This document shows positions 23,347 through 34,871 of a stretch of DNA of 64,000 bases, piece by piece. Location of the stretch: NCBI GenBank assembly GCA_023213395.1, contig CM041465.1, positions 129,711,741-129,775,740 of the forward strand, in the 5' to 3' direction. The position numbers and the translations under genes are program-made. Source of the DNA: Cycas panzhihuaensis (Eukaryota; Cycadophyta). Within the stretch, counting starts at the first letter, position 1. Each line of letters opens with the position of its first letter. A model generated the notes under the pieces. It had not been told where the DNA came from and did no database searches. It was given only the letters and a program-made list of their open reading frames with translations.

Positions 23347-24150
23347 TTACAAGTCATGTTGACGTTTTCTGCACTTAGGCTGAATGTGGCTAATTTTGTC
23401 ACAATAATGACAAATGACAGTCTTTGATTTTACACTAAGACTGCCAAATTTTTTCAGAAAATTCTGCTTGGGTTGAAATTGCTGCTTGGATTTAAACTTT
23501 TCTGAGAAAGCACCTGATGTGCTTGCCTCATCTTGCTGCGAATAAATTTCTTTTTCTTGCAGCAACAAACGTTCTAACTCATTGAAAGTTAGAATTGATA
23601 AAGTGCCATTTCGTGAAATGTTAGAAATAAAACCATTATATTCTTTTGGTAAAGCATGAATTGTCGCAGTAACCAAGTCTTAATTTGTGACTGGTTTACC
23701 AAGCGTTGTCAATTGATTATTGATGGCCTTAATTGAAGATAAATAGGCTGCCATTCAAGTAATATACTTCAGATTGAATAATTTTGCTTTATACATGACA
23801 ATTCTTACATCATCTTTTCTTTTATACAAAGAAACAATTATGTCCCAAGCAATTTTAGAAGTTGAGGCAGATTCAATATTCTGATCAACATTATCACTGA
23901 CTGACAGATGAATAAAGGTGAGCGCAACTTCATCCTTAGCTTTAAAAGAAGCTAATGCAACAGGATCAACTGTAATCAAATTTTGAAGATTAACAGGATC
24001 AAGAGTTGGCTCGGGTTTGGCAATTTCGCCTGATACATAACCCTACAACTCATTCATAATCAACAATTTTTTTGCTTGCTTCTTCCAAGTAAGATAGTTT
24101 TTAGCACTTGTTAACTTAATGGTATTTGCATTTAGCATTTGAGTCGCCAT
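23347..24150 (-). pseudogene. Element D gag pseudogene
   Basis: The ATG at 24150 gives MATQMLNANTIKLTSAKNY. The gag domain follows, with SDNVDQNIESASTSKIAWD and ALPKEYNGFISN, and one zinc knuckle CHYCDKISHIQPKC in which the usual Gly after the second Cys is Asp. One early in-frame stop (about 24045) and breaks near 23755-23700 interrupt it. The start is chosen by homology with gag of C. Confidence 0.85.
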
Positions 24151-26835
24151 CTTTATTACAGTACCAGATGAAACTTGGAAACCTTTGAGTTGATGTCGCT
24201 TAAGTTATACTCAATATCCAACAATGATTAGTACGAAACTGAAAAATTGTGGACGGAACGGAGGGCTTGGCTCGCAAGTTGTCTAACCTGATAGCAGGAT
24301 CAGTGTTGGTCAAGTTATCAGCACTTGAGGTAGAGTATAAACTCTTTTCGAGTCTCCCCACTTAAATGTTTTAATGATTAAAAGTGGGTTGATTTAGTGC
24401 TAAAAATGTGAGCTTGTAGGCCTTGTTTGCTATTGAAAACTTCGTCAAAAAAGACTTCCAGATATAATGTAGTTGTGTTTAATGTCAAATAATGCAACTA
24501 AGTACAAACAATGATCTCATGAAGAGATAAACAACAACTAAACACTACAAATTTAATGCCTTTAACAAGCCAATAATAAAGCAAGTCCACCATGACCACC
24601 TGGGATCGAAAAATAATCCCTATGCACCAAAAATTTGAAGTTTTTATTGATGAATGTCCCCTTTTGTAGTTGGAGTTGAGTCTCACTAAAAAATGGGTCA
24701 CCTCGCAGGGAGCCTAGTGAAAAAAAAAAGCCTTTAGGTGGTACAATTTAAGGCTTAAAATAAGTAAAAAATAATGGTGTTTAGATCACCATTTTACACT
24801 TGGAAGATTTGTACAAAATAGTGTGTTAAACACACTTTGAAAATCTTTGAAACTGATCACTTTTGAACTCAAAATTAATGACTTAAATCACCAAAGAATT
24901 TAGTGTCATTAAAATGAGTAATTTTCTAAGAAAAAGATAATAAAATCACTTTAAAGTAGTGAATTTAAATTCAAAATAATAATTGCAAGTTTTTTAATGT
25001 TTTAGTGTGATTTCCACACTAAACAAAATGTCGAAAACAAAGCTCTTACGATGATGAAATAAGGTTAAAAGGACACAATAAAGATAAACTTTAGAAGATT
25101 AAAGTTCAAAATAGAAAATTAGAAGAAGAATATGCTGAAGCATATTCTATATTTCATATCATATAGTTTTTAAAGTATATGATCTTATCAAATTTTCTTT
25201 GCAATTTTGGCGGTGGTGGTGAGTTGCTTACTAGGGGCGCTCGTGGTGTTACCTTACTAGTCTATGGGCGCTACGGTTTTGCAGGTCCATTGATGAAGGG
25301 ACTGTGGGCGCCGTCGAAGATACAAAGCTGTGAATCCGTGAGTAATGATCAGTACCTGAGCCGCCAAAACGGAGAGACAAGACTGCAGCTCGCAGTTGGA
25401 GGGCAAACAGAGGAAAGTCCTCGCACGGTATGAACGGTGCGAAGAGGGCCGCACAACATGCTGATGAAAATCACACAGAGGAGCCACGGACAGGAGGATG
25501 TTAATGTCGGATGGAGGAGTCATGAGCGGGAGCCTCTGAGTTAGACAACTTCATGGAGCTGCACCACATCATGTCTTGATGATGCTCTAAACCCCACAGG
25601 TGCCACGTAGCGCAGGTCCCTGCATAGTGAGGAGCTCAACAAGGTCGAACGAATGATTTGCACTAGGTTGCATAGACGGGAGCCACCAGAACAGATGACA
25701 GAGGAGCTGCAAAAGGTAGTGCAAAGCCATAGGAGCCACGTGCGAGGGAACTACGCATAGAGGAGAGCCGAATGACAAGGTCGCAGGTCACATAGAAACC
25801 CGCACACATAGAGGGTGCCATGTAGGTGAATAGAGTTTGCTCCACGGACGCCACTCAGGATTGCTCAAAGAGAGTCACACGGGAGCAAAATAAAGCACAA
25901 AGCATTTACCGGTAGGTGACATAGGTCGGTTGTTGGGCTGTCAAAGGAAGAATGTCTCTAGAGATCAATAGTTTGCCAAGCACTGCCAGCAGGAGATTTA
26001 TAGAGTGAGAAAGAGCCACATGTGCATTGCAAATATGCAACCAGAATGAATATGTGGCCACACAGAAGTAGCAAGTATTACAAAATTAGTCCATGTAGGG
26101 GTCACTTAGGTGCCATTATAATTGAAGGAGCAACATTTTAAATTTCATGAGATGCTGGAGTTGGAGCTCACAACTTTCGTTTACAGGTACTTAATGAACT
26201 TCAGAGGCAAGGTATTTCAATTGATTCTTATGGTGGAATGACAAACAAAGGAGAGTTACTTGGACAACCTCCTCTTTTTTAATCAAAAAACAAAGTGTGC
26301 CAGCCACCTATGGGCATAAAGAGGACTTTTTAACATGAGTAAAGGCTCCATAAAAAACAGTTTCAACATAAATCCTCTTTGATAAAAAAAAGATTTCAAA
26401 TAAAAAATTTTGTAAAATCTTTAATTCTCAATAATGACAATGAGGAATCTTTTAAACAACTACCTTTTCTCCCTTGTAACCACAATGGAATCTGCTTATA
26501 CACAAAGCTTTTGGCAAAAAACAATGCAAGGATTACAACACAACTTAGTATTCTAAAAAACACATGAAGATTAGCTCGCGAGCATGTGCAAATTTCAGTA
26601 TCATCGTCCCTTCTTCTGGTCATCAAAATTAGTCCTCCAAAATGTAAATATGCAACATGTTGCATAAAAGATCCTTGAAAAAAAATTGGAAGTTAAAAGT
26701 ATAAACAAAGTCCTTCAAATAATAAACCTGACAAGAAATTACTCCTTGCTCCGGTTGGATCACCTTCATAGGGCGAAGATTGTCACCAGACTTGGAGTGA
26801 GTCGAAGCCTTGAATCTGTTCCTCAAGATGTCGCA
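24151..26835 (-). other. Leader of element D
   Basis: This is a leader of about 2.7 kb, the longest here. A block next to gag (about 24230-24360) is a shortened form of the leader block of A, C and E. The part at about 25200-26000 is less AT-rich than its surroundings and unlike the other leaders, so it may be acquired sequence. Open frames there (25179-25523) show no domain. The conserved hairpin is at 26757-26787, near the PBS complement (about 26836-26847). Confidence 0.65.
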
Positions 26836-26850
26836 AATCTGATACCAAAT

Positions 26851-26945
26851 TGAGAGACCAAATGGAGAAGATACAAGCACCAGAATCTATTGAGGAACTA
26901 GATAGGACAACGAAAATATGAAGGACTAAATACTTTAGATTAATG
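26851..26945 (-). repeat. 5' LTR of D, PBS-side fragment
   Basis: These 95 bp match the start of the left LTR at 19445. They are interrupted at 26945 by element E. The last five bases, TAATG, are the target duplication of E. Confidence 0.88.
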
Positions 26946-27137
26946 TGTTAAACCTTATGTTTAAATGTTAAGTGAATGTATTTTTATTTTTCATGTAATA
27001 TATGCACTTTATACTTTAGGGGTGACTTATCACTTAAGTGATAAAGTGCACACCCACATTCTTTCTAGTGACACAACGTTGTCACTAAAGGGTCAATGGA
27101 CCCTCATGCACCTTTTTGAGTAATCCAAGTGATGTAT

Positions 27138-27250
27138 CTTGGATGTTTGACACTTGTCAAACATCCAAGGCCTTAGGTGAGGATCCAAGCACTTTTGCTC
27201 ATGATCCAAGTCATGTATCTTGGATGTTTGACACTTGTCAAACATCCAAG
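27138..27250 (+). promoter_or_regulatory. Duplicated U3 palindrome in LTR of E
   Basis: Two copies (27138-27169 and 27219-27250) of a perfect inverted repeat with 14-bp arms CTTGGATGTTTGAC / GTCAAACATCCAAG and a 4-nt spacer ACTT lie upstream of the TATA box. The same palindrome is in the LTRs of C and, with a changed outer pair, in those of A. A binding site for a dimeric regulator, or a hairpin, is inferred. Confidence 0.8.
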
Positions 27251-27273
27251 GCCTTAGGTCTCTCATTTCACTC

Positions 27274-27281
27274 TATATAAA
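27274..27281 (+). promoter_or_regulatory. TATA box of element E 5' LTR
   Basis: TATATAAA in the context CACTCTATATAAAGAGACC fits a plant TATA box. The equivalent is at 34174-34181 in the 3' LTR and at 17021-17028 (complement) in C. Transcription would start about 30 nt downstream. Confidence 0.75.
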
Positions 27282-27522
27282 GAGACCTCTCCTCATTGTC
27301 TCATAAGGAGAGTTGGAGTCAGATTGTTATGCTATCAATTTGCTAATCAAACTGTTTCTTCTTGGGAGGTTGGACCAATTCCAACTCCACATATTGGGTA
27401 TCATTTTCTCTTGCTTCTATTTCAGTTTATGCTCTTTATGCTTTCATGCTTTCATGCATTTATAGTATTGTGATTGTACTTATGATCTTGGGATTAATGT
27501 GGCCTAATGCCCATTTTCCACA

Positions 27523-29724
27523 TTTAGTATCGAGCCTTAAGGTCTCTGTTTAAGCAATCGTTCTTTTATCTCGCTCATTTGTTGTTTGGAGGATCGCCAA
27601 GTCGGCATTCTTCATCGCAGAAGGAAGCTCAACTCACCAAGGCGCCTAATCAAGACTCAATCGATCAAGCCTCGGCAAAGTCAAGAAGCTTCCCGCCAAC
27701 TCATCATCATCACGACTCGGCATTCATTCCAACTCGGTTTCAAGCATTAACTCCTCTGTCGCCATCACATTGACAATCGGAGGCTCACGCCATTCGGTGG
27801 CGCCCTCTCTTCTCGCCATTTCGGCTCCTCACTTGAGTCATCTCCAGCCATCGTCACGAGCTCTCTATCCAAATTGTTCATCAAGTTGCCATTTCGGAGA
27901 AGAATCACAACTCGCAGTCCCTGTCACATCATCATCCGGTATCATCATCACAAGATCGCCAGTCCTCTAATCGCTCTTCATCATCGGCTTAATTCCGGCC
28001 AAAGATTAGTGCCATCACATCAAGCCGCCACATCACATCTCACTGTCAACTCAATAATACGATCCAGTTCATTAGCGAAGATCGCCATTCTCACCAAGAT
28101 CGTTTCATTCATCGATCTTGCCAACTAAGCACTCATTTTAGTGCCGACTCACGCTAATCGTCTCGGCTTTTCATCAAGCCGCCATTGTCGCCACAGTTCT
28201 TCAGCTCTTCTACAATTGCCCGATCGGCGTACTCAAGACTTAGCCGTCCTCAAGACTTCATCCTCTCTAGGCGCCATTGTCATCTATCTAGTAGTCCAAC
28301 TCGACTTGGTATGTCGCCAACTCAAAGATTGAGTGCATCGTCCACCTCTCTTCATGATCGCTCACTCGGCTATCTAATCGCTAGCTCATCTCCTCGAGCC
28401 AACTCAAGATTTGATCGAAATCGCCAAGACTAGTTCTCATTGTCTCCTCACACCATTTCAACTTGATCCTTCATTGTGCCGCCACTGTCAACTCAAGACT
28501 CAAAGAAGACGCCACCAAGACTTGATCTCACCGCCACCAAGACTTGATCTCACTCACGATACCAAGATCGCCTTTCAAGCGATCCAACTCATTGGTCAGT
28601 ATTCTCATTTAGTGCCAACTCAAGGTGGAAATTCAAATCTCCTTTTAGCATATTTTGATCAATATGCTCATGTGAATTCTCTTTAAAAGATTTTAAGAGA
28701 TTTTTTTAAATTTCTTAAGGGGAAATTTTAAAAAGACTTTAAGTCTTTATAGTGGGCCTACTTAAAGTTTTTTTACATTGGCACTCTTGATTCTCAAAAA
28801 GTACTTGTGTACTTCTTGTTTTAAGCTTTTTTCACACTTTCATGCTATTAAAGCATCATTGGGCTTAATTATTGTGAACAAGAGGAATATTTTCATTGTA
28901 AAGGTGAAGAAAATTACCACCTAACTTCGGTTTTGGCACCTTGCATGGTGACCTTGACCTTCTTGAGTTCAAAAGGAAGGCTCATTGTGAAAAGTAATAA
29001 AATTACTTTTTCTTGTTGGATTGTTGAGACATTTTAAGTCTCAACAAATTACCGTGGTGGAGTTTGTGTTGGACTTTGGAGCAACTTCTTGAGTACATTT
29101 CATCATTTCATCGATTTTGGAGCTTAAAAGGAACCCTCTTTTCTTTGTCATCAAAGGTTCCTTACATCTTTGTTTTAAGTACTCAAAGTACTTTATCATT
29201 GTACTCAAGCATACATAGCACCTCACTTGGATCTAAAGCACTTGAAACTGCTTTGTGCTCATTCTTTGTAAGCCAAAAGGCATAAAAATATCCAAGTAAG
29301 AAGATTCACTTACACTTGTTTAAAAGTGAATTTAAAATCTGTTGGAGAGGCTCGAAAAAGGTTCAAACCTTGCCTCTGAATTAACCTTAAGCTTGGTGCA
29401 TTCCCTAGGGGACCAACCGTCTGCAGTCGGTGCACGACAACTAAGGTTGCATGAGGGAAAGGAGGTTCGAAAAGGGTGTTATTGGTACATGAATCCCGGG
29501 GAAAGCATGGTACGTCCATGCGGATCAACCCTACCGCCTTGTCCTAGATTTAACTTGGTCCTCCACCTCATTAGCGAGTCCTCCACCTCTCTTCACCCCA
29601 TTGGTTGTTGGATCTTCTTGTAAGATCAGGACTAGTGGTGTTGTTTGAAGGTGGGTCTTAAGCGACGAAGCTTTTGAAGTCTCCAAGTTATCTCGCTAGC
29701 TTCAAGTGTTACTCAAGTGGAAAG
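27523..29724 (+). other. Leader of element E
   Basis: This is a leader of about 2.2 kb. The part at 27580-28620 is pyrimidine-rich with recurring CGCCA, CAAGACT and ACTCG words. The overlapping Ser-, Arg- and His-rich frames there have no recognisable domain. The block at 29337-29640 is homologous to the leaders of C and A. No gene is supported. Confidence 0.7.
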
Positions 29725-30640
29725 ATGGTCGCCATAAATATGCTTAATGCTTGTACCATAAGGCTAGCGGGCAATCAAATTATCAAGAATGGAAAAGAAT
29801 CACAAAAATCTCTTGATAATGAATGAGTTAAGGGATATGTTTCGGAAGAATCCCCAATCCTACACTTGTGGTTAATGATAATCAACCCGCACTGTGGATG
29901 TTCAACTTGTTCTTTGCATGGGAGGCCAAAGGCGAAATTGCCTTGGCTTTCATTCGTATGGTTGTGGACATACATGTAGACCAAAATATTACTTACACTA
30001 TCTTCTAAAGAAGCATGGGACACCTTGTCCTCTTTGTATGAAAGGCGAGATGAAGCTCGCATTTTGATGATAAAAGCTAAATTATACTCCATCAAATTTG
30101 TAAGGCCAATGTCGGCATTCATGTCCTCTGTTAAGGAGGTTTGTAATGAATTAACTACTTTAGGTAATCCAGCTACAAGAGATGAAATCATAGCCTCCAT
30201 CACAAAAGCATTGCCAAAGGACTACAATGGCTTTATATCATCAACTACACGAGATGGTTCACTAAGGGGGATGACGGTCAATCAACTTGAAAGCTTATTG
30301 CTTCAAGAAGAACAAATTTATGCTAAGGATAATGAAGAACCATCTACATCGGTGCTTTCACAAAGGGCCAAGACAAATCAAAAATCCAAGCGCATTCACA
30401 GCGGTTTGGAAATATGAACATTGGATCTTCCAAATCCAATGTCGTATGCCATTATTGTGGCATTCACGGCCACATTGCACTGAGTGCGAGAAGCAAGCAG
30501 ATCTTCAAAGGCGGCCACGTGGTCAAAGACAACGCAGCCCACGACATCGGTTTCAACAAAGGTTCCAATCAAATCGGCGGTTTCCCCTCGACCAAATCGA
30601 GGTGCCTATCGAGGAGGTCCACAAGGAGGGGGGGGTCAAA
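29725..30640 (+). pseudogene. Element E gag pseudogene
   Basis: It starts MVAINMLNACTIRLAGNQ at 29725, with a base lost right after, so the frame ends early. The gag domain is recognisable at 30025-30350 (LYERRDEARILMIKAKLYS, ALPKDYNGFISS). The zinc knuckle CHYCGIHGHIALSA lacks its last Cys. Several shifts separate these parts. The similarity to gag of C shows the same family. Confidence 0.85.
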
Positions 30641-33600
30641 GAAGTGGCTACCAACGCCATTATAATCAGTTTGCCAATGACGACAAACTACTTTGTGCAT
30701 ACCAATCATCCAAGGTTGACAACACTTGGATTGTCGATTCAGGAGCTACTCGACATATGACAGGGAGTGAAGAACTCCTATGCAACATCAAGGAAGGTAA
30801 AGGTCATTTAGTGACCTTTGGAAATGCTGAATCAGTTGAGGTTTCAGGAATAGGCACCATAGCTCCTTTTTCATTCTCCTCAAAATCCTTCCTCATCATT
30901 TGCCAACAGTGATGCCTACTTCATTCCTTCTATGGAGAAGAATCTGCTCTCTGTTAGCCAGATGAACAAGCAACACTTGAGCGTACTATTTAAAAATGGG
31001 AAATGTATCATTCGTGACAAAGATGATCAGATTGTAGCTGTAGCCCACGAGGATCAAGGTCTTTACAAGTTGGATGCCAATAATATTACTCTTAATTCTG
31101 CTTACTTTGGTTCCACATCTTTGTCAAAAATTCAGTTATGGCATCAACGTCTAGGACATTTAAGCCTAGACAATCTGAAGCAGATGACATACAAACGCAT
31201 GGTGTATGGGCTTCCAAAGATGTATGGTTCAAAATGTCTTTGCGAAGCTTGCATAATGGGGACACAACATCAGTTGCCTTTTCCTAAAGGCAAAGCATGG
31301 CGTGCATCTTATCCTTTGCAATTAGTTCACTCAGACTTGTGTGGACCCATGTCCACCCACTCCTTTGGAGGAGCATTGTACTACATATCTTTTATTGATG
31401 ACTTCTCTCACAAAGTCTGGGTCTACTTCCTAAAGCAAAAATCAGAAGCCTTCTCCAAGTTCAAAGAGTTCAAGGCGGAAGTAGCAAATGAATCTGGCTA
31501 CTCAATTGGCACATTAAGGTCAGATAATGGAGGTGAATTCACTTCAAATGAATTCAACCAATTTTGAAAGGATAATGGAATTCAGAGGCAACTCACAGCT
31601 CCTCATACTCCTCAGCAAAATGGAGTCTCCGAGAGGATGAATAGAACTTTGGCTAATAAAGCCAGAACAATGATGCATGCAAAACGGCTTCCACGAGCTT
31701 ACTGGGCCGAAGCATTTCTTACAGCTGCCTATGTGGCCAATCGAAGTCCTACAACAGCAGTCATCAATATCACACCTGAGGAGGCATGGTCTGGAAAGAA
31801 GCCAACTATCAGCCATTTGAGGAAATTCGGGTGTACTGCGTATATGCACATACCAGATCAACAAAGAACTAAGTTGGACAAACATAGCCTTAAATGCATC
31901 TTTGTAGGATATGCAATCCATAGCAAAGCCTACAAGTTGTATGATACATTGGGAGAAAATGCATCTCTCAAGAGATGTAATCTTTGTTGAGGATGATAAA
32001 AAGAGTTGGATATGGCATCAATCCAACCCCCATTGACAAAGGGAAAAAGATTGTTGAGGACTTCCCTTCCCTCAATCTTACACACCATGTTCTTCATCCG
32101 CACCTTACATACCGTCTACTTCATCTTCATTTGCTCCACTTGAACCTTCCACTTCATCTTCTGCTCCTACACTTAGACGGAAGATATTGAGGTTCATGCC
32201 ACATCATTTCGTGGTTACCTTAGTGGTACACTCAAGCAGTGCAGATGGTCACATCATTGAAGGAAACGTCCATCAAAGTTTCGTGACAAACAAACTTTGC
32301 ACTTATGGTCAAGTGCTTTCTATTGATGAGCCTACTACCTTTCGGAGGCTTCACAAAGTGATAGTTGGAAAGTCGCCATGGATGAGGAGATTCAATCCAT
32401 TCACAAGAATGGTACTTGGGACTTGGTCGAATTGCCTCCACACAAACAGGCAATCAGTTGTAAATGGGTCTACAAGACCAAATTCCATTCTGATGGGACA
32501 CTCAAGCTACAGAAAGCTAGACTTGTAGCAAAGGGGTTTAAACAAAAAGAAGGAATTGATTACGAGGAGACCTTTGCACCTGTAGCCAACATGAACACCA
32601 TCAGACTTCTCTTGGCCTTAGCTGCACAATGCAAATGGGCCGTGTATCAAATGGACGTGAAGAGCGCCTTCCTCAACGGCGATCTTCAAGAGGAGGTATA
32701 CTTGGAGCAACCTCCTGGTTACAAGGAACAAGGCAAGGAGCATTTAGTATGTCGCCTCAAGAAGGCTCAGATGGCTTAAAGCAAGCTCCTAGGGCATGGT
32801 ACGCAAAAATCGATGAATACTTTTTGAGACATGGGTTTCATCGATCCACATCTGATCCAAACTTGTACATCAAACATGAACATCACCATGTCACTTATAT
32901 TGCCTTGTATGTAGATGACTTAGTGATCACGGTGATGACACTAAGCTCATCAATGTTCTCCAAGATGACTTGAAGAGAAGTTTTGAGATGGTGATCTTGG
33001 ACTTCTCCATTATTTTCTAGGCTTTGAGGTATGGCGGCCGGGCTATATCTTCATTTCCCAAGCAAAATATTCTTGGGACATCTTGCGAGATTCGGGATGC
33101 ACGATCGCAAGACAGGCGCCTACACCCATGGAGAGCGGCACCAAGCTTTCCCTTAATGAGGAAGTCGAACTAGCGATCCCACTCTCTATCGGCAGTTGAT
33201 TGGTAGCTTGATTTATCTCACCAACACTCGCCCGGACATTTCATTTGCAGCTTGGGATTTGCTCTCGTTACATGTCTCAACCCAATCGATACACTGGAAT
33301 GCAAGAAAACGCATACTCAAGTATATCAAAGGAACATTGCGGCTTGGACTTGAGTATGTACATAAGGAGAACTTCACTTTGGAGGGTTCTCTCGATTACG
33401 ATTAGGCAAGGATGCGGGATAGCAGGAAATCTACCTCGGGTTCTTGCTTTTACCCTTGGTTCAAGAATGTTTCATGGAGTTGCAAGAAGCAACCAAATGT
33501 TACCTTGTCCTCCATCAAGGCAGTACAAAGTCGCAATGCAGCCTTGTGAGGCTATCCGGCTTCGACGGATTCTTGGTGAGCTTGGATTTCAAGAAGAATG

Positions 33601-33849
33601 ACCGACCTTCATTGTGACAATCAAAGTGTCCTCAAGCTAACTAAGAATCTCGCTTTTCCACGCACGGACCAAGCATATTGAAGTTCACCACCATTTCATC
33701 GTGGAGCATGTACGTGGTGAGATCACACCGCAATATCGACCAACGGAGGAACAGACGAGATATCTTTACCAAGCCACTTGGTAGAGACAAATTTGTAAAA
33801 TTGAGAGATGGTCTTGGTGTCCGACTTAACATTATAAGCGATAAGGGGG
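30641..33849 (+). pseudogene. Element E pol pseudogene
   Basis: Order: protease (WIVDSGATRHMTGS, intact), GAG-pre-integrase (LWHQRLGHLSLDN), integrase (SDNGGEFTSNEF, MNRTLANKARTMMHAKRLP), a linker, RT from 32378 (KWVYKTKFHSDGT, MDVKSAFLNGDLQEEVYLEQ, then QAPRAWYAKID after a break) with ALYVDDLVIT intact near 32910, and RNase H fragments (33196-33849, SLIYLTNTRPDIS, FTKPLGRDKF). Frameshifts are frequent after 32770, many of them single-base. This decay is heavy compared with the low difference between its two LTRs. Confidence 0.92.
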
Positions 33850-34423
33850 TGTTAAACCTTATGTTTAAATGTTAAGTGAATGTATTTTATTTTTCATGTA
33901 ATATATGCACTTTATACTTTAGGGGTGACTTATCACTTAAGTGATAAAGTGCACACCACATTCTTTCTAGTGACACAACGTTGTCACTAAAGGGTCAATG
34001 GACCCTCATGCACCTTTGAGTAATCCAAGTGATGTATCTTGGATGTTTGACACTTGTCAAACATCCAAGGCCTTAAATGAGGATCCAAGCACTTTTGCTC
34101 ATGATCCAAGTCATGTATCTTGGATGTTTGACACTTGTCAAACATCCAAGGCCTTAGGTCTCTCATTTCACTCTATATAAAGAGACCTCTCCTCATTGTC
34201 TCATAAGGAGAGTTGGAGCTGTATTGTTATGCTATCAGTTTGCTAATCAAACTGTTTTCTTCTTGGGAGGTTGGACCAATTCCAACTCCACATATTGGGT
34301 ATCATTTTCTCTTGCTCCTATTTCAGTTTATGCTCTTTATGCTTTCATGCTTTCATGCATTTATAGTATTGTGATTGTACTTATGATCTTGGGATTAATG
34401 TGGCCTAATGCCCATTTTCCACA
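33850..34423 (+). repeat. 3' LTR of element E
   Basis: It is 574 bp with TG...CA ends, right after the polypurine tract. It carries the same two U3 palindromes and the TATA box. It reads GAGCTGTATTG where the 5' LTR reads GAGTCAGATTG. By eye about a dozen other small differences separate the two LTRs. Confidence 0.93.
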
Positions 34424-34428
34424 TAATG

Positions 34429-34871
34429 AAAAGATATAATACAACACATAAAGATAATAGGGAGGAGTATTGAACTTCAACTCAACCTATCATGAACACA
34501 AGTAGAAAGGATAATTCATTTCGACGCTTTACCTATAAGAGATATTTACAACAACATAACTCTAACTCCAATACTACACGCCAAAACATGAAAATAGGAT
34601 TCCTTATAAAGGAGTTTGGACGATCAGGATCTTACCACATGTCACTGATCAACACTAAAAGACAAATCTGATTAGGACTGTTCTTTCTTCAAGGATAAGG
34701 ATAGAGCACTCCAAAGTTGACTTTTAACAAGCACATGTGAGAAAAGCCACTACAAGACAAAAGACAATTTTATAATCAAACAAATGAACACTTTAGGATA
34801 AAGGCCTAAAGTGACAAAAATACTAATACCCTTGGTCAAGACTTAATGTTTAGGAAATGAAGGTTCTAACA
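34429..34871 (-). repeat. 5' LTR of D, outer fragment
   Basis: This continues the D LTR after the insertion of E. It matches 19541-19980 and ends GGTTCTAACA at 34871. Confidence 0.88.

Larger units (their letters stand above)
26946..27522 (+). repeat. 5' LTR of element E
   Basis: It is 577 bp, TGTTAAACC...TTTTCCACA. The U3 contains an 18-bp palindrome TTATCACTTAAGTGATAA (27027-27044) and two copies, 81 bp apart, of a hairpin palindrome. The TATA box is at 27274. It carries GAGTCAGATTG at 27316-27326. Confidence 0.93.
26946..34423 (+). mobile_element. Ty1/copia element E, full length with TSD
   Basis: LTRs (26946-27522 and 33850-34423) are flanked by a perfect TAATG duplication (26941-26945 and 34424-34428), inside the 5' LTR of D. 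The LTRs are the same family as those of C, but the element points the other way. The total is 7478 bp. The polypurine tract AAGGGGG is at 33843-33849. The PBS is altered (TTTAGTATCGAGCC at 27523). By nesting it is younger than D, A and G1. Confidence 0.95.
19445..34871 (-). mobile_element. Ty1/copia element D (contains E)
   Basis: The 3' LTR (19445-19980) and the 5' LTR, split by E into 26851-26945 and 34429-34871, share TGAGAGACC... and ...GGTTCTAACA ends. The flanks CGGCC (19440-19444) and CAGCT (34872-34876) match at three of five positions, and both mismatches are transitions, so a decayed target duplication is possible. Without E it is about 7.9 kb, with a long leader (2.7 kb). It sits in the leader of A. 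Confidence 0.9.

Noticed and set aside
25179-25854. Open frames on both strands in the less AT-rich part of the D leader
   Set aside because: No recognisable domain or homologous frame in other leaders. Kept only as a possible acquired sequence.
27579-28686. Series of overlapping Ser/His/Arg-rich open frames
   Set aside because: They lie in the pyrimidine-rich leader of E, lack domains and overlap each other in different frames.
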